From NCBI RefSeq assembly GCF_963675165.1, contig NC_087382.1, positions 7,116,315 to 7,180,314 of the forward strand: a DNA stretch of 64,000 nucleotides, written 5' to 3'. Position numbers and translations under genes: made by a program. The notes under the pieces are model-generated. The model saw only the letters and a list, made by a program, of their open reading frames with translations, did no database searches and was not told the origin of the DNA. The stretch's first letter is position 1. Each line of letters opens with the position of its first letter. This document shows positions 52,913 through 64,000 of this stretch, piece after piece. This stretch comes from Halichondria panicea (taxonomy: Eukaryota > Porifera > Demospongiae > Suberitida > Halichondriidae).

Positions 52913-53799
52913 ATCACCAAAACTGCATACAATTAATGGGGTTGGGCACGAACATTATATCTTGGGATAATTAGTATACCGTATAATCTGGTTAGTAAGC
53001 GCATGCGCCTATGTATAGGGAAAAAGAGCAGACCTCTATGCACCTATTATCCAGGTGCGCTTATAGAAATTAACCACGCCCATGACGTTTCAATGAAGCA
53101 AATCTCCATTGGCTAGCTCGATCGTTTGTCTGCAAGAGGTCTATATATATAGTCATATCTGACAGCAGTAACACAGCTACCGGTAGTGAAAGAGACTTAA
53201 TATCTGTGGAGACTAGTTGGGCAGAGAACTGTGCAGAAAACCATGCGCCTTCTATCCAGGCTCTTGGTCTGCTAACCAGTATGCACCAGTCCTATATATT
53301 AGTTAATGTGCGCTTATTAACCAGTACTGCATGCTTGTATATAATTTTGGTCTCCCACTCCAACATACAATACATCGCCAAAAATGAGTATTGTATTGTA
53401 TATTCAGCACACACCCTCGCTTAACTTTTTTAGTAACCGTAAATTTACACTTATAAAACAATTAAACAGTGGCTAACGGCCACCCCTGAAGAAGGCTAAC
53501 TGCATTGCATTATAACTGTCAGGGATTCAGGTATCAAAATTTAATGAACAGTTTGTGTACAAAACACCTCAACAAAGTAAAAAATTGTCCCCAAAGGTGT
53601 CCGTTATAGTGGGTTTCACTGTACCTATATACAATACCAACTGGACGGCCAGCACATTTTTAATTTTTATCAAGTACTCTAACAAGCTTCCGCTATGCTA
53701 TAATAATGTCTCTCGCATGTTTGACAAAATAAATGTGAAAAACACAATTTAGAGCAGTGTTGTGGAAGAGGAGCGTATGAAACAAAACTAATGGCTAGC

Positions 53800-54185
53800 G
53801 GTCCCATTCAAGGATAGAGACTCTTGTAGCTATTAACAAATAGCTAGCGCTTCAGTGCAAGGCTATAATTCGAATACCGTCTTTCTTCTAATTACAGCAC
53901 CACTCTAATAGAAGAACCAACTGAGAGTTTTAATTTCGAACAATTTTTTTGTGGTTCTTAGTTAATGAAAGCACCGCGGGTGCTGATGCCTCGGTCCCAT
54001 TCAAGGATAGAGACTCTTGTAGCTATTAACAAATAGCTAACGCTTCAGTGCAAGGCTATAATTCGAATACCGTCTTTCTTCGAATTACAGCACCACTCTA
54101 ATAGAAGAACCAACTGAGAGTTTTAATTTCGAACAATTTTTTGTGGTGCTTAGTTAATGAAAGCACCGCGGGTGCTGATGCCTCG
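53800..54185. repeat. 193-bp tandem duplication
   Basis: Bases 53800-53992 are repeated almost exactly at 53993-54185. Each unit starts GGTCCCATTCAAGGATAGAG and ends with the GAAAGCACCGCGGGTGCTGA then TGCCTC end of the hairpin-ended repeat. Only the second copy continues into the rest of that repeat. Confidence 0.9.
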
Positions 54186-54515
54186 GTGGAGGTGCTAAAG
54201 CTACAAACTACTAAACATAAAAGCTTTTTTATACACACATTAGATCTATATCATGATGAACATTTTTACTAGCTGAATCCAGAATCACAGGGAAACTCAA
54301 GAAGTGGGTAATGATCGACCACAATTGTTGTTAAAAACGATCAATGCCAAAAGTTCAAGTTTAAAATTAATGGCTGCATTAGCAGAGCTTTGCAGCTATC
54401 AATAGCTAGCATTCTAGTGCAGAGCTAACTACTAAGTAGAGTAGCAACAGTCGGTAAACAAGTTTGCTACGCACTCTTCTGAAAAGGCTGCAATGGCATT
54501 CCAAGTAAGAAAATC
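53955..54515. mobile_element. Hairpin-ended interspersed repeat
   Basis: The element proper begins at the second TTAATGAAAGCACCGCGGGT (about 54155) and runs to GGCATTCCAAGTAAG at about 54507. The first copy of its end at about 53963 comes from the tandem duplication. Confidence 0.7.
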
Positions 54516-55194
54516 TATTAGAACAAAGACGGTAGAAAGTTTGTGTACACAGATGATACTACATGTATGAAAGATTCTAAGAGACTGGAACAGCCATCTA
54601 GCCATAGCTCACTCAGAAAGAAGTGTCCGTTTGCAAATCCAAGATAACGAGGCTAGAAGCCTATATATAGCTGTTAGTTTATTCATCGCATTACAACCGT
54701 TGAACAGTTACAGCTGGAATACATTACACGTATTCCTCATGCTGCCTACGCCTCGATGCATAATTACAATGACTGTGTAACAATAATTTAAACGTACATT
54801 ATAATACAGTCATGTTTAAGTGCACAAGGAAAAAACCATAAACAAGACGTACGATTGTGTTATGTACAAAACACATAAATATTATAGACTAGCAATACAC
54901 AGTGCTTGTAAAAGTAATAATTATTATTCACATACGGACTAGAAAAGGTTTGACAATAAATTGAGTTCAGGATTATACACGTGCAGACTAGAAAAGGTTT
55001 TGACAATAATTATTATTCTGGTATTTACATACAGCACAATTCCAATCTGAGTTAATTCCAAATCACATAACAATTATAAGCTGCATCAACAGCACGCACC
55101 TGACAAACATTTTCTTTACTTATAGCCTGTGCATCCAGAGTGTATTTTACTTGTGCATTCCGAACATCAGTTGAACAATACAAACACAAACATC

Positions 55195-58100
55195 TCAGTT
55201 GTCTTTGGGTCTTTGAGGCAAAGTAGCAGCCTCTTTACTAGGTGAAGCTGGAGCACTCTTACTAACTGCCAGTTTCGATGGTGTTGGTTGGGCACCTTCT
55301 CCTATAGCGTTTTTCTCACCTTTTGGACTGGGTTTTGATGTCACATTAGATTGTCCTACAATTGTCTTATTGTTCTTCCGCTCTCCTTTGGGTGAAGTGG
55401 GGGCTGACAACGACTTCGTGGGTGGCTCGTTGTTATCAGATTGAGTGTCCTGTTTAGGAGCGGGTGGTGTAACAGGAGATGGTGGGGCCTTTTTACGCTG
55501 TGCCATTTGAGCATAACTTAGTTTCTCAGATTTGCTCATATTATTATTTTGTGACTTTGAATCAGGGATTTTATCAACCGTGGGTTTTGTGGATGTCGTG
55601 ACCTTAGGTTCATTAGTAGGTGTTGGCGGAGGTGGAGGGGCCTGAGGTGGCTGGTTTTTCTTGGGAGGTTTGGGTGATGGCCGTGGAGCACCGTTTCGAT
55701 AAACACCGCCTTTCTTTTCTCCTCTGTCACGATTACGCCTAATGTGGAGGGGTAACATAGCATGACTATAAGTACCCACAAATCCCACAATAGCACCATG
55801 CGTACAGTAGTAATAGAGAAAGCGTTAGCCATAGACACTGTTTTGGAGGTATTTAGAAGCTTGAAGGCATTGCTTTAGTATCCCGAACGTAGTGAGGGTA
55901 CTACAAGTGACTGAGGGCTTTCTAATATAAAATCACATGGACACCGACAACAGTGTCTAACTTATTTAGGTACTAGTGAGCATGCACAACCTTGCCTGAG
56001 GCTTAACTACAATATTTTGCTTGAAAACAGGATACTATGTAAGTTATACATGTGTCCCATATAGTACATCTCCTATATGAGTCACTTTCCCACAGACTAC
56101 CGTATTACAAGAATATTTTGCGGGTGAAAACCCTTTGCGAACGAGCCCAATCAGCAGAAAATTTGACCCTTCGCGATCTAACTATTGCGTTCTGGCAAGG
56201 ATCGTGTGCATTTACTAGTAATCATTTAGGTTTTGCGGATTTTATTGTTGCGAATTGATCAACCCTCGCAAAGTTAGCAAATGTTTGATGCTCGCAAAAC
56301 ATTCTAGTAATAATTTATGGTATTTATTTCAGTATAAGGTACATGTACAAACTACAAAATACGAACTTACTTATTTGGAGGGAATGATCTCCCATCTTTT
56401 GATACCACTGAATTCCTGGTACCCTACACAAAGTATGAACTAATTTAGACGTCACTTTTACACACAAAATAAATTTCTACCAGTACACTTAATTATTTTA
56501 ACAGTAACTCAAACAACGTTTAATCTACACACCACAAACAATAATTAATATAATTATGGAAAAACAGGTACCTACATTCTGTCTGCTGTCTTTATCACTG
56601 TGTCGTCCCGAGCCCTGCCTACTACCGTTGGCATAATAACCTCTATCTCCTCTGTATGGACCCTGGGTAACAATGAATAGACGAACATGAATTTGGGCAC
56701 ACGGTCACAGACCAAATCATAATACCATAACAGTGTACTGACAAGGCTAAATTTGGCATCCACTGAGCAGACTCAGAATCACAGACAAACAGTCGTAGTT
56801 GGTATGTTTCTGACTTGGATTTCTGAAACGTTAAATCCTCGGCTTAGGGTGTGGTTGTACATACGCGTAGGAGTGATGTAAAACTAGCTTCTCAGACTGG
56901 TGGATGGCTAGATTTTTTTGTTGGGGGGGGGGGGCAACTGGATAGAACCCTACTGATTGCATAGAGCAACTTTCTACTTGAGACCATAATTTTAAACCTT
57001 AAACAAACCTTAGAGTCCCCTCGAGATCCCTTATATGGCCGTCCATTATCTCCACTGCTTTGGATAGAACTTGAATTGACAGTACTTGTGGTAACGACAG
57101 TACTTTGAGCCCCACTAGCCACGACAGCAGCTGCTGTAGTCACAGATGCATTCACGGCAGTTGAGACAGCACTATGGATTGAAACAACCATTCTAGGAGG
57201 CGGGGGGATATTAGCAGCCACCACAGCAGCAATTGATGGGGGTTGAGTTTGCAAAGGACTTGGTGATACTGTAATTGATTGTGCACTAGTCAGGGTAGTA
57301 TTAGTCATGATAGGTTTAGTAGATTCTACTGCCTGTGGGAAAGTTTGAATGGAGGGAATAGCAGTACTTGCAGGACTGCTATCTGTTATAGCATTTCCAT
57401 TAGTAGAGCTAGGTAGAGGTGGATGATTCGTAATTGTTAATAGAGGGGCACCATCTTTGAGTCTTCGCCCTTTGACAATATCGGCTAGATTGGAGGTATT
57501 TTTGGTGTCAGTGGAGTCCAGTGTTTGAGTAGGTGTGGTGGAGGGGGGAGACGTTCCCCCAGCTTCACTCGTGGGGAGAGGAGGAAAGTTACCAGGGGCC
57601 AGGTCCAGGCTCTGCTGAGGTCTAGATTGCCGCTATTGTGTGTGTGCGCACGAGTGTGAGTGAGTGGTGAGTGGGTGTTAAAAACACACGTAGATGAACT
57701 GGAGTTACACGTATGACATTGCACTGTGCATAATAATTATAAAGATTGCAGGAAACGTAGGTTGCAGGTACGTGTACATGCTGTACACGGGAGGATGATA
57801 ATAATTATATATATATACACATAGGAACACAACAACTTCAGATTCAAGAAAATGACGAGGTTAAACCCATGTGTCGCTGTCTTGGTCCACAAGTACTGTG
57901 CATGTAATTATTATGTTCTAATTTATCAAACAGCAAAAAAATATGGAAATTGTCCGAGTATAATTAGAACAGATACTTTATAGAGCACACGAAGTGTCCA
58001 GAGTAAATAGAACAGCATGCAGCTGCATGCGAGCTAATAGAACAGTGTGCGACTGAATAGTTGCACTAGCAATCTAAAACTAGCTAATCCTCAAAGCTAT

Positions 58101-61100
58101 CTAACTTGCAGTACTCTTATTGGCTACAAAGCTTGGAATGTATCTCAACTTTTCAAGGTACAGTATTGTCCGGATATTTAGAAAATAATAATGTAAATTA
58201 AAGCACCACCGTTGTATTAGAACAACATTGTTCTCCTCAAGGACCACAACTCAGCGTGCACTGAAAGCAAAGCAGTGGTGGTAAAAAAAAAACATCCAAC
58301 ATCCGACATCCACATGTAACTACTTGTACACGACAACGTAAGAGTTTGAAAAAACACTATATTTTTGGGTCACCTACTTCCATACATGTACACGTACTTG
58401 CTTTTTATATATGAGCTATTCTATGAGAACAGAAGCTGAAAAAACTGCTCAGTGCTACACTGGCAGCCAGCTAACTGAATAAGCTGCAAAATGGAAATGA
58501 TTGTCTGAGCCCTAATAATTATAGTGAAAAATTATTCTAGTACTAAGAGTTGGTGTTTAAACTGATCTAACGTGCCCATCTACAGGATAGTGCATGAATA
58601 TGCTCTAAATAAAAAAAATTGTGTGATTCTGTTGTTCTAAAAATCACTAAGTTTAAGGCCTATAGGTGAGCTATTTATGAATAGATATACATGCAGGATT
58701 TCATCTAGTGGCCCCCAAAATGTTGTAGAATAATTACATCATAATAATTATTAGTACTGTCAATACATAACTAGGATCTACTGTGATGATGCACTAGCAT
58801 GTAATCGGGGGTATGGTCAACACATGTGGGAGTGGCCAAACATTCTGCAGCATGCAACCAAACCCCCACCCCCCCAACTTTAATCCTAGATGAAACCCTG
58901 ACATATACGTTAAGCCACACCTTCTGCAAGGGGTCTATAATAAAATATTATAGAAATGTGCACGATCAATCAGAAAAGCAAATCACCATCCTAACCTCGT
59001 CTACACCCCTCCGCTCTCCAATTTCCTTAGGTGGTCCTCCACTGGGGGATGGTCTGGGAGCATTCTTTTTGCTCAGTCGAGGGATTTTCTGTATGGTGTC
59101 CTCTCTTGTGTAGCGGGAGCGCTCAGGGCCACCACCACCTCTGTAATGATCTCTCCTGAGAATGTTTTAAACATGTACATGTACCATTCCGTATGAATAG
59201 TCTCAGACAAACTGACAAAAATAATATCTGGAAACTATGATAACACGAGTATATAATAGAGAGAGAGTAACGTAACCCTGCACACGTAGTAAGTAAATTA
59301 CATTATTACCCACACCTGGATTGGTCAGTGTGCAAATTCCAAGCCCATGGCAGATACAGGAAGTCACGTTACTCATATACCTACGTTCAATACTATGCCT
59401 CTATTACATACTCTTGATTATAAGCATACCCTTTACACTCCACTGCGGGTTTTTGCACTGAAACATTTTATTGCGGGTATATTTGACAATCTAGGTTAAG
59501 GTCACTAAATTAAAAACGTGGCCAATTATACTTCAAGATACAATCTCATACGTGACCATGCATGATTGTCAAATTAATTGTCAGGTAATTGACCCATTTG
59601 CCAAATATACATGCTATATATACGATAATTATAACTAAATATGCGGTGGTTGTAAGCTAGCTAGCTACGGTATAGCCGGTAATTTTCGGGGGACAAATAT
59701 TCGTGGTTTTCGTGGTTGAAGCTCTGACCACGAATATTTTACCCACGAAAAAGCAACCTTGAATACCTTTACCCAGAGTTCTGCCCAGAAGATAAAAAGC
59801 GGTGGTTGGTGAAAAATTTTCAAATTGACCTTTGAACTCATCAACACCTCGTAATTATTTATATCCTGATGCATGGAGTTGTGTTCTAGGTGCCAAGACT
59901 CATTTGGCATACCACACAAAAAGCATACCACACAAAAAAATCCTATGGCCTACATAGGCTATACTTATTTTAGCCAATGCTCTTTCTTGCATGGTTGTAG
60001 CATTCTTTTCTTGCTTACTTTGAGTCTTAAAAGCTCATGCACTGATTCTGCATCAGTTGCTGATACTAATAGCAGCGTGCAGAATCAGTGCATGAGCTTG
60101 TAGCAGATGGCTGCTGTCTTCTTTGAGGAGGCTTGCATAGTCTCAGATCTCAGACTCATCACCACTGTACTGCATGCTATAGATTCACTGTCATCAAGTC
60201 TTATCTGAACTAGATCTACATAATTATCACTCCTAGATCATGGAGATTGAGCCACGTGTGTAGGTGTGGCCTCCTACTAAGCATGCTCAATGTTCTATTC
60301 AATGAACACCAACAATTTTGTGTGCATGCTAAAAGCAAGAGTAGATTAGCAACTGGTCGGAGAGAGGTAAGTGGTGGTCGGATCTAACCACCCCCGACCA
60401 GTGTGGGCAGAACCCTGTTTACCTGTAGTGCAATCAGCTATCACGAAAATATTATCCACAAAATGTCTAATATTGCTGAACAACAAATATTTTGTCCTCC
60501 GAAAATTACCCGCTATACGGTATATCGTACAGTGCAAGGTACGTGTAGCTATAATTCTATAGCTGGTACATGACATCAATAATTGGAATACGCTCTGAGT
60601 ACACTGATTTTACAAACCACCATGCACTCAGTAACCGTTAGAAACGAACAACGAGTACTTACGAGTGCTCTCCCCGCCCTCTAACCCTGTCTGGACCACG
60701 CTCTCTGTCAGAGTACATGTCTCCGTTGATGAGAGGAGGGGAGAAAGATCGGTCACCCCTGGGACCTCGTCCACCAGGGTGAACACGCCCCCTTTCCGAA
60801 ATATCGGTAGGGTTACGACCACCATTTGATTGTTGATGAAATGGCTGGATTTGATTCTGAGTGCCTGTGCAAAACGAGTGAATGCTTGTTTGACAGAGCC
60901 GGTATAATACCACATGTATACATGTACAGTAGCGATCAAAATAAAGTACCCGTTCCGTTTACGTAGTACGTCCGTAGTACGTTTGAAGCGTTTCTGTTTT
61001 GACACCGTACCAAAAGCGTTGAATTTACCGTACCGTTGCTAATTACCGTTGCACGTTGCAAGTATGTTTTGCAGAAAAGTTTTAGAAAACGAACAAAGAG

Positions 61101-64000
61101 ACAATCCTAGTCATCTCGAGTATTGTAGCTAGTCTAGCTACTTAGCTATGCTATGGCTATGTCTAGCTGTAAGTCTAGCTCTAGATCTACAACAAAGGCA
61201 TAAAAACGCACCATCCACAAGTTCTTTAACCTTCTTATCAAAAAGGATGTCTGCAGTCTCTATAGAGTCCTATCTCTGTTCTACAAGGTTAGAAAACGCT
61301 AGCTAGCTAGCTATAATCTAACTGCTGCAAAAGTTCTGGCTAGCTAGCTGCGTGCAGAGCTGCATGGGTGTGGCCAAAGGAAAAATTTAACGGTTGATTA
61401 TAAAAAAACGCAACGGTACATAGCGTATTTTGCAACGTACCAGCGTACTACGGACGTACTACGTAAACGGAACGGGTACTTTTTTTGACCGCTACTGTAA
61501 ACAAAATTTACTCTTGGGTAATACACACAAGGTGACCGGTGACCACAAGCATATTCTGTAGTACAAAACTCACGATAATGAGGGGGGGCAAAGCTATTTC
61601 CACTTGCCGCAGGGACGAACACGCTGCCTCGATCAAAATAAGGAACTCCATTTGGGGTATTCGAGGCATTTGGTGGACTGGCCCAGGGTATTGCTCCAGA
61701 GCCTTGGGGAAAAAACTGGAGCTGTGTCTGTGTGAGTATACATGTACATGTCTGTTTTAATTTGTACTAGTAAAGACTATACAATGTAACTCACTAAACA
61801 AACTTTATTTACTAACCGACACTGTAGACTTGTGAACATGGTATTTTAGCTACTGGGCATGATTCTAGCTCTGCTGCCAAACTTGGGTAGGCGTATTTTC
61901 TAGTCAAAATACCTCGTACAAGAAGTTCGTAGCAAAAGAGGGGATAGGAATATTTTTGCGAGGGTACAGTTTAACGAATCAGCTTACCCTGGTCATGGGC
62001 TGCATGGGGTAGCTGACTCTTGGTTTTTTGGGCATGCCTGATGATCTTTGCACACTAGTGCCCTTAATCCTTGCCCTGATGGGCTGACCTAGGAATGTCC
62101 GTACCTCTTCTCTCAGAAATGCAAACGCCTAATGTTGAGAATGACATTTTAGGAAAAAGTGAGCATCACAGGTGAACATGTAATGTAACAAGTAGAGGCA
62201 AAATAGCTTGACAATGGTCTGATACACTTTCCTGAAGTGTTGAAAAACACATTGCGGCTGTATACCATGGCTAACAACTACATGTATAGGAGTGTTGTAT
62301 AAGTACTGGTCATGCCGATGAGGAAAGCTAGCAGAAACGAACTAATCGTTACCTGAAATTAACCTCACCAAGATTTAGGTAGGTTTTAGGTGAGACTAGA
62401 ATTACAGCATACATGTAGATGTAAATGAGTTTCCTCGGTCAAGGCATTGTTTAGAGGAAAGCTAGCTCTATAGACAACGTGCAAGATGAAAGCTTCCTAT
62501 AATTATCTTGTTCGCTTTGATTTGACAATGAATATTTGTAGTAAAATCTGCTCTAATAAATGGTAACGTTAAACTGTTTATGCTATAAAACACAGAAATT
62601 TAGCAGCAGACACAGACAGACTACTATAACCCACGGCCACTATGCCATGCTTCTCTTTCTGTCTCACCTTCTGAGCATCATCTTCTGATGCAAAAGTGAC
62701 GTACCAACATGAATTCTCCGCAAAATCACACGATATAAAGTCGGGACAGTTGCCTCCCGAAAATAATGCCATTATGTCCTGAAAAAGTAATGTTACGTCA
62801 GTAAACTAATAAGAATTAACGCAGAGATTTGGGAAAACACAACACAGGGAATCAAAAGTGCAAAGAACACACTGATAACTAATAATTATGCCTCAGTGTA
62901 CGCATGCGCAAGTGAGGTATACGATAGTGTGTTTGTATGTCTGTCTGTCTGTCAGTCTATGTAGACTGCTACAGCTGCTCAAGGATTCATGAAGTGCAAG
63001 TAGGAGTTTCTATAAGGCTTCTAGCCACGTTTTGGATTGCAATTTGTGGATTTGCAAAATAATCCTTCGTTCTCGAGTTATAGCTAGGTTTGCATACTTG
63101 GATCCCATTATTATAGCCTTTTCAGAACAGTGCATAACAAAACTTGTCCATGGAGTGTTGCTACTCTGCTTAGTAGTTATATAACCAAGCTTCACGTCAT
63201 AAAGCTTCCCACCAAAGCATCATCCTGCAATGCTTTCATCTAGTCAGTTCAAGGAAGCAGTCGTGACAAAGTTGTAAAATCGTTGAGCCTGAATTCTAGT
63301 TTTCTATTTCAGAGCTAACCTTTTACCAATTGCCGGGATCAATGAAAACTTAATCATTTGCTATTTAAAGACAGCTGAGAACCGACAGCAAAATTAGAAT
63401 GAACAGACATAACGATCAACATGTACTACGATAACCCTACTGCGTTGACGAGCAGTAAATTTACTGCAGCTCATTAACACACACTGTATGCGAATAATAA
63501 TAATAATTATAAAAATTATTATTATGTTTACTGTATATGTACATGTACCTTTTGCGGTGTGTCTTGTGGTATCTCTCTGAGAATGAGTATACATCTCTTC
63601 TCTGGAATGGCCCTGATCTTCTCTCCCTGCTCATCCAGGTGTAACACATGGGACTCTGCATTGATCACATACAAGAGTCCATAATAAAAGAGAGAGTATC
63701 GAACGCATGCATACTGTGCATCACATGTATTCGGAAATTAACGTGATTTGCTTTGAGGAGCGTAATTAATAATAACAATTTGGCAGTAACATTATTGCTG
63801 CCTCGAGGCAAGTGGCGGCTCTAGGAGCTCGGATTGGTCAGTTACCAAGCAAGAAGTCACGTTACTTTCCGAACTATTATTGTGTGTGCTCAAATTGTGA
63901 CCTGGCACTTGTACATTTTTTATGACAAGACTTTCCTATCACATAATTACTTAGACTCACCTTTCACTACTTCCAAGATCAAATCAATATCTGTGGTCAA
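55195..64000 (-). CDS. LARP4: LARP4-type La-related RNA-binding protein, 3' part of gene (continues beyond the window)
   Basis: LARP4 proteins bind poly(A) and poly(A)-binding protein and stabilise mRNAs. Exons from the right are 63961-64000 (partial, TDIDLILEVVK, the end of the La motif), 63549-63655, 62668-62778, 61988-62128, 61574-61727, 60663-60864, 58996-59155, 57009-57633, 56572-56662, 56371-56423 and 55195-55738. The second reads HVLHLDEQGEKIRAIPEKRC then ILILREIP. The RRM follows with NCPDFISCDFAENSCWYVTF and FAFLREEVRTFLGQPIRARI, both close to LARP4. Next come a Pro/Gln-rich segment, an RG-rich stretch (GRGPRGDRSF; RGRGEHS), and LAPGNFPPLP, the conserved NFPPLP motif of LARP4. The last exon is proline/lysine-rich with LSYAQMAQRK, matching the SYA-x-x-x-Q motif near the LARP4 end. 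The N-terminus and most of the La motif lie off the window. Four introns carry MITEs. Confidence 0.88.
55831..55961. mobile_element. TTAGACACTG-type MITE in LARP4 intron
   Basis: The ends are ATAGACACTGTTTTGGAGGT and ACACCGACAACAGTGTCTAA, with the same TATCCCGAACGTAGTGAGGG centre as the copy at 51750 but inverted. Confidence 0.75.
56098..56323. mobile_element. CCGTATTACTAG-family MITE in LARP4 intron
   Basis: It begins TACCGTATTACAAGAATATT and ends CATTCTAGTAATAATTTATG then GTA. The interior matches the copies at 15437 and 41101. Confidence 0.82.
59668..59770. mobile_element. Half of a CCGTAT-related MITE in LARP4 intron
   Basis: It starts TACGGTATAGCCGGTAATTT then TCGGGGGACAAATATTCGTG and carries the paired GTGGTTGAAGCTCTGACCAC. 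The matching opposite half, with CCTGTAGTGCAATCAGC and ATTACCCGCTATACGGTA, lies at about 60415-60523. Together they bound about 850 bp and may be one interrupted element. Confidence 0.6.
60927..61497. mobile_element. 571-bp TA-flanked MITE in LARP4 intron
   Basis: The inverted ends start CAGTAGCGATCAAAATAAAG at the left and CAGTAGCGGTCAAAAAAAGT on the reverse of the right. They continue with ACCCGTTCCGTTTACGTAGT and ACGTCCGTAGTACG, giving arms of about 57 bp. TA flanks each side (60925-60926 and 61498-61499). It is of Tc1/mariner or pogo type by target site. It has no transposase. Confidence 0.87.
62886..63185. mobile_element. Hairpin-ended interspersed repeat, 3'-truncated, in LARP4 intron
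   Basis: It starts TATGCCTCAGTGTACGCATG and carries (TGTC)n then TGTAGACTGCTACAGCTGCT. It matches the copy at 20058 for about 300 bp and then stops after TGCTACTCTGCTTAGTAG. Confidence 0.75.

Larger units (their letters stand above)
52166..55194. other. Intergenic region between convergent SOAT and LARP4 genes
   Basis: This contains an inverted-repeat element (52486-52912), a 193-bp tandem duplication (53800-54185) and a hairpin-ended repeat copy (53955-54515), with its other end at about 54728-54765. No coding sequence is supported. Confidence 0.6.

Noticed and set aside
53800-54185. CRISPR-like direct repeats
   Set aside because: This is a long tandem duplication with no spacers, in a eukaryotic genome.

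Overview
The window is animal nuclear DNA: AT-rich, with split genes, short GT-AG introns and very many small inverted-repeat elements. Several genes point to a sponge, most likely a demosponge. The clearest is a type II membrane protein with a fibrinogen-like cysteine pattern of a kind I associate with expanded sponge families. Others are an intronless orphan-type 7TM receptor and compact versions of conserved animal genes. The species assignment is inference. Splice coordinates were read by eye from GT/AG sites, codon phase and family similarity, not from transcripts.

Layout, left to right. A MAP3K2/3-type kinase domain (+, 364-3505, N-terminus not found). Mitochondrial ribosomal protein L10 (-, 4469-7519). 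A repeat-rich stretch with several intact MITEs (7600-9600). An unidentified multi-exon gene (-, 8878-11619). A frameshifted fibrinogen-like membrane protein (+, 12939-14224). A complete p55-type MAGUK (-, 15943-22624), then 2.7 kb with one doubtful small gene, then a second MAGUK of MPP7/PALS type (+, 25280-29379), so the two MAGUKs lie head to head.

Next comes a crowded cluster: a WAC-like WW-domain gene (-, 32101-35080), a BAH-like gene (-, 35193-36326) and an exostosin-family glycosyltransferase (+, 36450-40294). Only 112 bp separate the first two, and only 123 bp separate the start codons of the last two. An intronless 7TM receptor (+, 41854-42903) follows. After that are an isolated WIPI/WDR45-like exon fragment, a degenerate coding tandem-repeat array (about 44820-45560) and a sterol O-acyltransferase gene (+, 46917-52165). 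The right end is a LARP4-type RNA-binding protein gene (-, 55195 to beyond 64000).

There is no single operon-like pathway. The genes cover signalling (MAP3K, receptor), cell polarity scaffolding (two MAGUKs), chromatin or transcription-linked adaptors (WAC, BAH-like), glycan synthesis (exostosin), sterol storage (SOAT), mitochondrial translation (MRPL10) and mRNA stability (LARP4).

The most unusual content is the mobile DNA. Two families leave 9-bp target-site duplications, as Mutator-like elements do. One has TAGCCTCG...CGAGGCTA ends and members as short as 35 bp. The other has CAGAGGAGG ends. Several TA-flanked palindromic families and a roughly 550-bp family with a hairpin end are also present, and many of these sit inside introns.
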